From assembly GCF_001467825.1 (NCBI RefSeq), contig NZ_LNYK01000014.1:127973-191972 (forward strand): DNA of 64,000 nucleotides. Reading direction: 5' to 3'. Each line of letters starts with the position of its first letter. The stretch's first letter is position 1. Below, one piece after another: positions 8,964 through 17,200 of this stretch. Origin of the DNA: Legionella londiniensis. Its GTDB lineage: Bacteria > Pseudomonadota > Gammaproteobacteria > Legionellales > Legionellaceae. The notes beneath the pieces were generated by a model. The model did not search any database, was not told where the DNA came from, and was given only the letters and a program-made list of their open reading frames with translations. The position numbers and the translations under genes are program-made.

Positions 8964-10613
8964 ATGGCAAATCTAAAAGAAATAAAAATACCTGATATTG
9001 GTGGCGCCACGGATGTGGATGTCATTGAAATACTGGTTAAAGAAGGAGATGAAATCGAGCAGGATACTCCGTTAATCACGTTAGAGTCTGACAAGGCCAG
9101 TATGGATATCCCGGCTCCTGAAAGCGGGATAGTCAAGGACATCAAGTTAAAGGTAGGCGACAAAGTATCAGAGGGCGATATCATTCTGACGCTGGCTAAT
9201 GAAGCCGGTTATCAGCCTGAAACATCTGCTGAAAAAGAAAATGAACAATCAGGCAATAAAACTCATGTTGAGAAACATCCAGGCAAAACAGAGACTGTCA
9301 AGGATAAAGTCACTTCTGAACCAAAAGAGAAATCTGTCAAGGTTCCTGATATAGGAGGAGCAAGCAACGTAGATGTAATTGAGGTTCTCGTCTCGGAAGG
9401 CGAGGAAATCGAGAAAGACACGCCCTTAATTACCCTTGAGTCTGATAAAGCCAGCATGGATATTCCATCTCCTTATTCCGGTAAAGTGCGTTCTATCCGA
9501 ATCAAAGTCGGAGACAAGGTTGCTGAAGGAGATGAAATTTTAACCTTGCTCACAATAGAAAATGTATCTCAGGCACAACAAAAAAGAGAAGTACAGGAAG
9601 AAAAACAGGCAAAAAAGGAATCCCTGCCCCAAAAAGAAGCCAGAGGGCCTGCGAAAGAACCTGAAACGAGAGTTACAGAACCTGCTCAACCATTCTCGTC
9701 TGCCACTTTAGAAGAAGCAGCCATTCCAGCAGGTCCAGCAGTAAGGCGGATAGCGCATGAATTTGGCATTAATCTTGCTGAAGTTCGAGGCACAGGTCGC
9801 AAGTCAAGAATCACGACCGAAGATGTTCAAAACTATGTAAAAACCAAATTGCAGGAAAAAACAGCCAAAGGTCCTGTGGCGCTACCTGCCGCACCAAAAA
9901 TTGATTTTAGCCAATTTGGCGAAATTGAAACCAGGCCTTTAAATAAAATCAAGCGCCTAACGGGTGTGAATGTACATCGCTCCTGGATTACTATTCCCCA
10001 TGTGACACAATTTGATGAAGCAGATATCACTGATCTTGAGTCATTTCGTAACTCCCAGGCTGAAGAGGCCAAAAAAGCAGGGTTTAAACTCACTTTGCTT
10101 GCTTTTGTTTGTAAAGTTGTCGGCAAGGCGCTGACGGTTTATCCGCAATTTAACAGTTCCCTGGATGAAAGCGGTGAAAATCTGATATTCAAAAAATATG
10201 TCAATATCGGTGTCGCAGTTGAAACACCTAATGGTCTTGTGGTTCCCGTTATCAAGGAAATCAACCGCCTAACCGTAAGCGAAATAGCACAGGAAATGGG
10301 GCGCTTGAGCAATAAGGCCCGTGAAAAAGGACTCATGCCCGCTGATATGAGCGGCGGCTGTTTTACCATCTCCAGCTTGGGCGGCATAGGGGGCACGGCA
10401 TTTACTCCGATTGTGAACAGCCCTGAAGTGGCAATACTTGGATTATCCCGTTCATTGATGAAGCCCGTGTTTAAAGACGGCGCATTCATACCTCGCCTGA
10501 TGCTTCCTTTATCCTTATCGTATGATCATCGCGTTATTGACGGAGCAGAAGCGGCAAGATTTACCCGGTATATCAGTGACAGTTTAGGCGATATCCGCAA
10601 AGTATTATTGTAA
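8964..10613 (+). CDS. aceF: Pyruvate dehydrogenase E2, dihydrolipoyllysine acetyltransferase
   Basis: 549 residues. Two lipoyl domains are visible with lipoyl-lysines at 44 (DKASMDIPAP) and 162 (DKASMDIPSP), joined by charged linkers. A peripheral-subunit-binding domain follows around residues 250-290 (PAVRRIAHEFGINL ... GRKSRITTEDV), then the catalytic trimer-forming acetyltransferase domain ending with HRVIDGAEAARF (His522, Asp526). It moves the acetyl group from E1 to coenzyme A and forms the core of the complex. Two lipoyl domains is intermediate between the three of E. coli and the one of some bacteria. The start ATG lies 27 bases after an in-frame-independent AT-rich leader; lpdA follows after 27 bases. 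Confidence 0.97.
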   Translation: MANLKEIKIPDIGGATDVDVIEILVKEGDEIEQDTPLITLESDKASMDIPAPESGIVKDIKLKVGDKVSEGDIILTLANEAGYQPETSAEKENEQSGNKTHVEKHPGKTETVKDKVTSEPKEKSVKVPDIGGASNVDVIEVLVSEGEEIEKDTPLITLESDKASMDIPSPYSGKVRSIRIKVGDKVAEGDEILTLLTIENVSQAQQKREVQEEKQAKKESLPQKEARGPAKEPETRVTEPAQPFSSATLEEAAIPAGPAVRRIAHEFGINLAEVRGTGRKSRITTEDVQNYVKTKLQEKTAKGPVALPAAPKIDFSQFGEIETRPLNKIKRLTGVNVHRSWITIPHVTQFDEADITDLESFRNSQAEEAKKAGFKLTLLAFVCKVVGKALTVYPQFNSSLDESGENLIFKKYVNIGVAVETPNGLVVPVIKEINRLTVSEIAQEMGRLSNKAREKGLMPADMSGGCFTISSLGGIGGTAFTPIVNSPEVAILGLSRSLMKPVFKDGAFIPRLMLPLSLSYDHRVIDGAEAARFTRYISDSLGDIRKVLL

Positions 10614-10640
10614 AAAAGTTTATATAAATGAGGCTTTAAC

Positions 10641-12062
10641 ATGACAACAGAAATTAATGCAGATGTAGTGGTAATTGGCAGTGGCCCAGGCGGTTATACC
10701 GCAGCTTTCCGCGCGGCGGATTTAGGCCAGAAGGTCGTTCTTGTGGAGCGGTATGAGAATTTAGGCGGTGTTTGTTTGAATGTGGGCTGCATTCCTTCCA
10801 AGGCTTTATTACATATAGCCAAAGTCCTCGATGAGACGCGTGAGATGGGAGAGCATGGAATTTCTTTTGCTGAACCTGAACTGGACAGTAAAAAACTTGT
10901 CAATTGGAAAAATTCTGTGGTTAAAAAATTAACAGGCGGGCTCAACGCGCTGGCAAAACAACGCAAAGTTGAAGTAGTCAGGGGGGAGGCAAAATTTTCC
11001 GATTCGCACCAGGTGATTGTTGACACCAAAGACGGTGCAGTGAAGGTTCATTTTAAAAACGCCATCATAGCGGTTGGCAGCGAATCTGTAAGGTTGCCTT
11101 TTATTCCGGAAGACAAGCGAATTTTCAGCTCTACAGGTGCGCTTGAGCTTAATGATATCAAAGGCAGTCTTTTAGTGCTTGGCGGCGGAATCATTGGCCT
11201 TGAAATGGCAACCGTGTATGCGGCTTTGGGAGTCGATGTCACGGTTGTTGAATTCATGGATCAATTAATGCCTGGTGCCGATGCAGATATTGTGAATGTT
11301 TTGCAAAAACGCATGAGTAAAAAAGGCGTTAAATTCCTCTTAAAAACCAAGGTAACCCATGTCGAAGCCAAAAAAGACGGGTTATATGTCACCATGGAAG
11401 GCGAGCACAAAACAGACAAGCCCATGTGTTTCCAGCAAATGCTCGTTGCAGTTGGCCGCAGGCCAAATGGCGGCAATATTGCTGCCGAAAAGGCAGGTGT
11501 ACAGGTTGATGATCGCGGCTTTATCCATGTGGATAAGCAAATGCGCACCAATGTTAGCCACATCTACGCCATTGGAGACGTGGTCGGACAGCCAATGTTG
11601 GCCCATAAGGCAATCCCTGAAGGAAAAGTGGCAGCGGAAGTCATCAGTGGTAAAAAGCATTATTTTGATCCGAAATGCATCGCAAGCGTTGCCTATACCG
11701 ATCCTGAAGTTGCCTGGGCAGGCCTTACCGAAAAAGAGGCCAAGGCGCAAAATATTTCTTATGAAAAAGCGGTATTTCCCTGGGCGGCAAGCGGACGTGC
11801 TTTAAGCATGGGGCGCGAAGAAGGAATGACCAAGCTGCTCTTTTGCTCAGATACGAGACGCATCTTGGGAGCGGCGATTGTTGGTATCAATGCCGGAGAT
11901 TTGATTGCAGAAACTGCGCTGGCAATTGAGATGGGTTGTGATGTGGAAGATATTGCTTTAACCATCCACCCGCATCCGACCTTATCTGAAACCATAGCCC
12001 AGGCAGCTGAAATTTTCGAGGGCAGCATTACTGATCTTTATATGCCTAAAAAGAAAAAGTAA
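10641..12062 (+). CDS. lpdA: Dihydrolipoyl dehydrogenase (E3)
   Basis: 473 residues. The FAD-binding motif is VVIGSGPGGYTAAFRAADLG at residues 10-29. The redox disulfide is CLNVGC (Cys45, Cys50). An NAD-binding motif LLVLGGGIIGLEMA lies near 180, the second FAD motif is THIYAIGDVVG-like near 310, and the active-site His-Glu pair is in TIHPHPTLSE near 445-455. It reoxidises the E2 dihydrolipoyl group using NAD+ and is probably shared with other 2-oxoacid dehydrogenases or the glycine cleavage system. Last gene of the pyruvate dehydrogenase operon, ending convergently with clpB. Confidence 0.98.
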   Translation: MTTEINADVVVIGSGPGGYTAAFRAADLGQKVVLVERYENLGGVCLNVGCIPSKALLHIAKVLDETREMGEHGISFAEPELDSKKLVNWKNSVVKKLTGGLNALAKQRKVEVVRGEAKFSDSHQVIVDTKDGAVKVHFKNAIIAVGSESVRLPFIPEDKRIFSSTGALELNDIKGSLLVLGGGIIGLEMATVYAALGVDVTVVEFMDQLMPGADADIVNVLQKRMSKKGVKFLLKTKVTHVEAKKDGLYVTMEGEHKTDKPMCFQQMLVAVGRRPNGGNIAAEKAGVQVDDRGFIHVDKQMRTNVSHIYAIGDVVGQPMLAHKAIPEGKVAAEVISGKKHYFDPKCIASVAYTDPEVAWAGLTEKEAKAQNISYEKAVFPWAASGRALSMGREEGMTKLLFCSDTRRILGAAIVGINAGDLIAETALAIEMGCDVEDIALTIHPHPTLSETIAQAAEIFEGSITDLYMPKKKK

Positions 12063-12071
12063 TCGGGATAG

Positions 12072-12168
12072 GGCGTGTTGATTGCTCTTCGCGCCTTATG
12101 TGCCTCGGCTTGCCCGAGGCATCCAGGATACCTATATGAAGAGCTCATTTCTTCATGCAGAGCACGCC
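12072..12168. repeat. Nested inverted repeats between convergent lpdA and clpB
   Basis: Three stems are visible: TGCCTCGG (12101-12108) with CCGAGGCA (12114-12121); ATGAAG (12136-12141) with CTTCAT (12151-12156); and outer arms GGCGTG (12072-12077) with CACGCC (12163-12168), extended by GCTCT/AGAGC. Further right, CGCGGGAATGAC at about 12232-12243 resembles half of a common dispersed palindrome. None has a T-run, so this may be a Rho-dependent or bidirectional terminator region or a degraded repeat. Confidence 0.5.
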
Positions 12169-12246
12169 ATTCTGAGCCAAGCCCTTCAATCAAATTAATT
12201 TTCCATTGCCAGCGCTGAGATAGATTCGCCTTCGCGGGAATGACAA

Positions 12247-14832
12247 TTATCCTTTCTTTTTGACTTTAAATGCCAAACTGCCATTCTCCATATAAACATC
12301 GACAGTATCGCCAGGCTGAAATTGCCCTTGTAATAACGATTGAGCCAATGGATTTTCGAGCTTTTGCTGTATGGTTCTTTTTAAAGGGCGGGCTCCATAA
12401 ACCGGATCAAAGCCTGCCTCCGCCAGGTATTCAAGAGCACTTGGTTCAACCGACAGATCAATATCTTGCTGATTAAGCCTCTGGCGAAGATAATTGATTT
12501 GAATGGTCGCAATACTTGCAATTTGTTCCCTGGTTAAAGCATGGAACACGACGGTGTCATCAATTCGGTTAATAAACTCCGGGCGGAAATGCTGGCGCAC
12601 GAGCTCCATAACAGCATCTTTGGTTTGTTCATAGGTCATTTTGCTTCCAATATCTTGAATGATGTCAGATCCAATATTGGAAGTCATAACAACGACTGTG
12701 TTGCGAAAATCAACCGTTCTCCCCTGACCATCGGTTAAACGCCCGTCATCGAGCACTTGCAGCAAAATATTAAATACATCATGATGCGCTTTTTCCACCT
12801 CATCCAGTAAAATAACAGAATAAGGTCTGCGCCGGACTGCTTCAGTCAAGTATCCGCCCTCTTCATAACCGACATATCCAGGAGGCGCGCCAATCAGCCT
12901 GGCTACTGAATGTTTTTCCATAAATTCTGACATGTCAATTCGGATCATGGCTTCAACTGTATCAAACAGGAAAGCAGCCAATGCCTTGCAAAGTTCTGTT
13001 TTACCAACGCCTGTTGGACCCAAAAATAGGAATGAACCGATAGGGCGATTTGGATCTGCCAATCCCGCGCGAGAACGGCGGATTGCATTGGCAACCGCAT
13101 CCACAGCTTCATTTTGGCCAATGACCCGTTGATGCAAGGCTTCTTCCATGTGTAACAATTTTTCCTTTTCACCTTCAAGCATTTTTGCAACAGGGATGCC
13201 CGTCCATTTTGAAACTACTTCAGCAATTTCTTCTTCGGTAACTTTATTGCGCACTAATTTAGGCTCTTTGCTTTCTGATGTTGAAACCTGAGCCAGCTGT
13301 TTTTCAAGTTCCGGAATACGGCCATATTGTAATTCAGACATACGGGCGAGATCGCCTGCGCGTTTTGCAGTTTCCAATTCAATTTTGGCCTGTTCAAGCG
13401 CTTCTTTGATATGGGTTGTTCCTTGCATGGCCGCTTTTTCTGCTTTCCATACTTCTTCCAAATCAGAATACTGCTTTTCCAGGTCGCGAATCGTATGCTC
13501 CAAATCTTCCAGCCTTTTTTTGGATGCTTCATCCGTTTCTTTTTTTAAAGCCTCGCGTTCAATTTTTAATTGGATAAGGCGTCTGTCCAGCTTATCCAGG
13601 CTTTCTGGTTTTGAATCAATTTCCATACGGATTTGGCTGGCTGCTTCATCAATCAAATCAATGGCCTTATCCGGTAGTTGCCTGTCTGAAATATAGCGAT
13701 GCGAAAGCGTTGCTGCCGCAACGATGGCGGGATCAGTAATTTCCACACCGTGGTGCACTTCATACCGTTCCTTCAAACCGCGAAGAATAGCAATAGTGTC
13801 TTCAACGTTGGGTTCATCAACCAGTATTTTTTGAAATCGGCGCTCAAGGGCTGCGTCTTTTTCTACATATTGGCGATATTCATCAAGTGTGGTAGCGCCA
13901 ATGCAATGCAGCTCGCCACGGGCAAGCGCCGGTTTTAGCATATTGCCTGCATCCATGGCTCCTTCCGCCTTACCGGCACCCACCATTGTATGCAACTCGT
14001 CTATAAATAAAATAATCTGCCCTTCCTGCTTGGCCAAATCATTTAATACCCCTTTTAGCCGCTCTTCAAATTCTCCGCGGAATTTAGCGCCGGCAATCAA
14101 AGCGCCCATATCGAGCGATAAAAGTCGTTTGTTTTTTAAGCCTTCCGGCACTTCCCCATTAATAATGCGTTGAGCTAATCCCTCGACGATGGCTGTTTTC
14201 CCAACGCCTGGTTCGCCAATTAACACAGGGTTATTCTTGGTTCGTCTTTGTAATACCTGGATGGTGCGGCGGATTTCATCATCACGGCCAATCACGGGAT
14301 CCAGTTTTCCCTGTTCTGCCCGTTCAGTCAGGTCAATGGTATATTTTTCCAGAGCCTGGCGTTGTTCTTCAGCGTTGGGATCTGTGACTTTTTCTCCACC
14401 GCGAATATCTTCTATCGCTTTTTCAATGGCTTTGTTTTCAGCGCCTGCCTGCTTAAGCAGCTTTGCCAGTGTGCCGCCTTCCTTGAGAGCCGCGAGAATA
14501 AACAATTCACTGGAAATATAATTATCCTTGCGCTCTTGCGATAACTTATCAGTCAGATTTAACAGCCGTCCGAGATTATTGGAAATATGGATTTCTCCGC
14601 CAGTGCCCGATACCTTTGGTAATCGTTCCAAAGCCTGGTCAACTGATGTTCGCAACTGAGAGATATTCACACCTGCTTTGGTCAAAAGCGGCCTGCAACT
14701 GCCTCCTTCCTGATCCAGAAGCGCTTTCATCAGATGCTCGGGTTCAATAAAACCATTATCGCGGCCGATTGCCAAAGACTGGGCATCAGCCAGCGCCATT
14801 TGAAACTTTGATGTCAGTTTATCCATTCGCAT
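12247..14832 (-). CDS. clpB: ATP-dependent disaggregase ClpB
   Basis: 861 residues with full ClpB architecture: Clp-N domain, first AAA+ module with [16 protein letters not shown] near 205, coiled-coil middle domain (about 405-525), second AAA+ module with [15 protein letters not shown] near 605, and the C-terminal small domain. It resolves heat-induced aggregates together with DnaK. An upstream in-frame ATG at 14838 is only two bases from AAGG, while the ATG at 14832 has AAGG eight bases away and gives [11 protein letters not shown], matching the family N-terminus, so 14832 is chosen. A sigma-32-like promoter lies upstream. Confidence 0.98.
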   Translation of the reverse strand: MRMDKLTSKFQMALADAQSLAIGRDNGFIEPEHLMKALLDQEGGSCRPLLTKAGVNISQLRTSVDQALERLPKVSGTGGEIHISNNLGRLLNLTDKLSQERKDNYISSELFILAALKEGGTLAKLLKQAGAENKAIEKAIEDIRGGEKVTDPNAEEQRQALEKYTIDLTERAEQGKLDPVIGRDDEIRRTIQVLQRRTKNNPVLIGEPGVGKTAIVEGLAQRIINGEVPEGLKNKRLLSLDMGALIAGAKFRGEFEERLKGVLNDLAKQEGQIILFIDELHTMVGAGKAEGAMDAGNMLKPALARGELHCIGATTLDEYRQYVEKDAALERRFQKILVDEPNVEDTIAILRGLKERYEVHHGVEITDPAIVAAATLSHRYISDRQLPDKAIDLIDEAASQIRMEIDSKPESLDKLDRRLIQLKIEREALKKETDEASKKRLEDLEHTIRDLEKQYSDLEEVWKAEKAAMQGTTHIKEALEQAKIELETAKRAGDLARMSELQYGRIPELEKQLAQVSTSESKEPKLVRNKVTEEEIAEVVSKWTGIPVAKMLEGEKEKLLHMEEALHQRVIGQNEAVDAVANAIRRSRAGLADPNRPIGSFLFLGPTGVGKTELCKALAAFLFDTVEAMIRIDMSEFMEKHSVARLIGAPPGYVGYEEGGYLTEAVRRRPYSVILLDEVEKAHHDVFNILLQVLDDGRLTDGQGRTVDFRNTVVVMTSNIGSDIIQDIGSKMTYEQTKDAVMELVRQHFRPEFINRIDDTVVFHALTREQIASIATIQINYLRQRLNQQDIDLSVEPSALEYLAEAGFDPVYGARPLKRTIQQKLENPLAQSLLQGQFQPGDTVDVYMENGSLAFKVKKKG

Positions 14833-14898
14833 GAGCATTACCTTATTAATGGTGATAAGAGGGGTGGTGATTGTTTAAATTGTGTTCCGTTTCACGTA

Positions 14899-14929
14899 AA
14901 ATGTGGGTATTCGCCTTAAAAAAATCAAG
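14899..14929 (-). promoter_or_regulatory. Probable heat-shock (sigma-32) promoter of clpB
   Basis: On the minus strand, CTTGATT (14929-14923) and CCACATTT (14906-14899) are separated by 16 bases. The consensus is CTTGAAA, 13-17 bases, then CCCCATNT, so there are two mismatches in the first box and one in the second. Transcription would start about 60 bases before the clpB ATG. The site overlaps the leader of the divergent peptidase gene. Confidence 0.5.
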
Positions 14930-14936
14930 TCTTTTT

Positions 14937-15896
14937 ATGAATAATCATTCTTCTACAGATAATGCCGAATCACAAGCGCTGGTCAATAAGCTGGTTCTCG
15001 AGTACATGCGCGAACAAAAACGCAAGCGCTTTTGGCGATGGGTCTTTCGATTCATTATTTTCCTTTTTATTATGTGGTTTGGTTATCAGATTTTAGCTTT
15101 ACGCAGCGCAAATCTTGCAGCCAAAGCCAAGCCCCATGTTGGCCTAATTGATATTGAAGGAACCATTTTTGCAGATCAATCCGCTAATAGTGATAATTTT
15201 GTCAAAGGCCTTGAGGATGCTTATGAAAATGAAAGCCTGAAGGCTTTAATCATACGAATTGACAGCCCTGGCGGCAGTCCGGTACAAGCCGATTACATGT
15301 TTAACGCCCTGATGCATTACCGCAAAAAATACCCTGATATCAAGACTTATGCTGTATGCGTCGATGCCTGCGCTTCCGCGGCTTACTACGTTGCGGCGGC
15401 TGCGGATGAAATATACGCCAATCCGTCAAGTCTCGTAGGCTCAATCGGTGTTTTATATAACGGTTTTGGCTTTGTGGATACTTTGGACAAGCTTGGCGTC
15501 TCAAGAAGATTATATACTGCAGGGCGCTATAAGGGATTTATGGATCAATTCTCTCCAGAAAACGAAAAAGAAGTTAAGATTTTACAGAATATGCTTGATA
15601 TCATTCATCAACAGTTCATCAAAAGGGTCAAAGAAGGCCGCGGGAAGCGACTGGTGATTGATGATCAAACCTTTTCAGGACTATTCTGGACTGGCGCTCA
15701 GGCTAAAAAGCGCGGGCTAATTGATGGCTTTGCAAGTTCTGGTCAGCTGGCAAGAGACATCATAAAGATTGACAGAATCGTCGACTACACCCATAAAGAT
15801 AATTTACTTGAACGCGTGGCTAAAAATATAGGGACTGCCATGGCAAGCCAGACTGCGTTAATTCTGGGTGCAAGACCAGGCGTACAACTTCGGTGA
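14937..15896 (+). CDS. sppA: S49 family signal peptide peptidase (SppA 36K type / SohB-like)
   Basis: 319 residues. One membrane segment at about 36-54 follows a basic stretch, placing the protease domain in the periplasm. The Ser-Lys dyad is visible: Ser147 in DACASAAYYVA and Lys199 in TAGRYKGFMDQF; the oxyanion region is IRIDSPGGSP. These enzymes cut leftover signal peptides and some membrane proteins. The frame is open further upstream to a TTG at 14871, with another ATG at 14901, but MNNHSSTDN at 14937 gives the family-type N-terminus. No start has a strong ribosome site. Divergent from clpB. Confidence 0.85.
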   Translation: MNNHSSTDNAESQALVNKLVLEYMREQKRKRFWRWVFRFIIFLFIMWFGYQILALRSANLAAKAKPHVGLIDIEGTIFADQSANSDNFVKGLEDAYENESLKALIIRIDSPGGSPVQADYMFNALMHYRKKYPDIKTYAVCVDACASAAYYVAAAADEIYANPSSLVGSIGVLYNGFGFVDTLDKLGVSRRLYTAGRYKGFMDQFSPENEKEVKILQNMLDIIHQQFIKRVKEGRGKRLVIDDQTFSGLFWTGAQAKKRGLIDGFASSGQLARDIIKIDRIVDYTHKDNLLERVAKNIGTAMASQTALILGARPGVQLR

Positions 15897-15909
15897 ATTC
15901 ATTTTGCAG

Positions 15910-15937
15910 CCTGGATTAGACAAAGTCGTAATCCAGG
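15910..15937. terminator. Hairpin between convergent sppA and repeat-protein gene
   Basis: CCTGGATTA (15910-15918) pairs perfectly with 15929-15937. Inside it GAC pairs with GTC around an AAA loop, leaving one bulged base, so the stem is 12 bp. It is followed by GTTTTGC. It is well placed to end both convergent genes, and its shape resembles the hairpin after lysS at 63944-63971. Confidence 0.55.
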
Positions 15938-16002
15938 GTTTTGCTCCGCCTTGTCCATACTACGCTTCGCTAGAGCTATCCCCGAAATAGCAAGCGGTAA
16001 CC

Positions 16003-16950
16003 TTATTGTGTGTTTCGGTTTTCAATGCCTGCATTCTTGTCTGGGAATAATTGCAGAAAGTCGGACTGTAATTTCTCAAGATCTATTTTTTCCGCATCTT
16101 TGGGTGTGTGATTGGACTTAAAAAAGGTTTCTTTAAAATCAAAACTCCTTTTTTGTAATTCATTCACGGTTTTGGAATACATTTGTTTGTTAGGGATGCG
16201 TTTGGTAAAAAGAGCGATGGCTTCAGTTTTAGAACCTGGCATGTTTTCTAATTCTGATACGGCATGAACAGGATTTGCGCCCAGGGCAATCATTTTTCCG
16301 GCATCAGCAAAATGGCAGCCTTGAGTGTAGCCAATCAATGCCTTATTCAGCATTCTTTGTATTGCAATTTCTTCAACAGCATTGAGGGTGTCTTTAGCCG
16401 CTGATTCGTTACAATTGATGCCGCAGGCAGTTAATAATTCCTCTACCAACGCGCTATGGCCGTTTTTTGCCGCCTCTTTAATCGCATCTCCATAATATCT
16501 TGTGCCTTCCAGGAGATTAAATAGCGGCTCTTTTAGATTGGCAGATGCATAGCCCAGGATAGCAGGCAAGAGATATTTTTCTGAACTGGTATGCAATGCG
16601 ATATTGACTTGTAAAGTATTGCCTGCCTGTGCCATACCGAAAATTTTTGCTTTCAGTGCGGCATCTTTATTTTGCTTACAATTCGATATCAGCTTGTCTG
16701 CTTCTTTTAAAGCCCCGCCACGGGCATATCCCATAACTGCCTCGGGCAGAAGGGAGTCATTTTTTTTAAGCAACTGGTTGACTTCTTCAACATGTTTGCC
16801 GAATGCATACCCATATACTGCGTCGCGATACGCGCTCGGCGCTTGAGATAACTCGGTATCAAAGATATTGACTTTGTTTTCAAACGCCAAACGATTGATT
16901 AAGTTTTCACCGCAAAATTGAAATTGGAAGTAAATGGAGGATAAAGTCAT
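16003..16950 (-). CDS. Helical-repeat protein, candidate Dot/Icm effector
   Basis: 315 residues, soluble, no signal peptide. Roughly 32-residue helical units recur, each with a GYA-G or similar motif (DAVYGYAFGKHVEEVNQLL, AVMGYARGGALKEADKLI, ILGYASANLKEPLFNLL, ALIGYTQGCHFADAGKMI), and one stretch (AIKEAAKNGHSALVEELLTAC) is ankyrin-like. Such degenerate ankyrin-type proteins are frequent among Legionella effectors, but the secretion assignment is inference. The longer frame begins at a TTG (16962); the ATG at 16950 with GGGAAAG just upstream is preferred. Divergent from the giant protease/ATPase gene, with 250 bases between them. Confidence 0.7.
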   Translation of the reverse strand: MTLSSIYFQFQFCGENLINRLAFENKVNIFDTELSQAPSAYRDAVYGYAFGKHVEEVNQLLKKNDSLLPEAVMGYARGGALKEADKLISNCKQNKDAALKAKIFGMAQAGNTLQVNIALHTSSEKYLLPAILGYASANLKEPLFNLLEGTRYYGDAIKEAAKNGHSALVEELLTACGINCNESAAKDTLNAVEEIAIQRMLNKALIGYTQGCHFADAGKMIALGANPVHAVSELENMPGSKTEAIALFTKRIPNKQMYSKTVNELQKRSFDFKETFFKSNHTPKDAEKIDLEKLQSDFLQLFPDKNAGIENRNTQ

Positions 16951-17047
16951 CGGCTTTCCCAAAAATGAGTCATGGCTAACTTATAGTTTATATCAAAGCT
17001 GTAATCCATGCACAGATCGAAGAAATCCAACAACACTCATGGTTTTA

Positions 17048-17067
17048 CTTAATATTTACTTAATCCT
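17048..17067 (+). promoter_or_regulatory. PmrA-type tandem operator
   Basis: CTTAATATT (17048-17056), a two-base spacer, then CTTAATCCT (17059-17067). This matches the known PmrA element of Legionella and Coxiella, a direct repeat of cTTAATatT separated by two bases that overlaps the -35 region of many icm/dot and effector genes. A good -10 lies eight bases downstream. Orientation fits the 17201 gene. Confidence 0.75.
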
Positions 17068-17074
17068 TTGTTGC

Positions 17075-17080
17075 TATAGT
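17075..17080 (+). promoter_or_regulatory. -10 element of the PmrA-controlled promoter
   Basis: TATAGT matches TATAAT at five of six positions and lies eight bases after the tandem PmrA box, which would replace the -35 element. This predicts a start of transcription near 17087 and a leader of about 114 bases. Confidence 0.5.
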
Positions 17081-17200
17081 TCTAGATAGATGCAAATTAC
17101 ATGCACACTGAATAGAGAATTTTAATTAAAAAGTGTACAATGTATGAATATATAAAGCAGTTTATAGAGGGGTTTTATATATCTTAACGGGAACTTATCC

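Noticed and set aside
12072-12168. A MITE-type mobile element between lpdA and clpB
   Set aside because: Outer arms are only six perfect bases and no target-site duplication is visible; kept only as nested inverted repeats.
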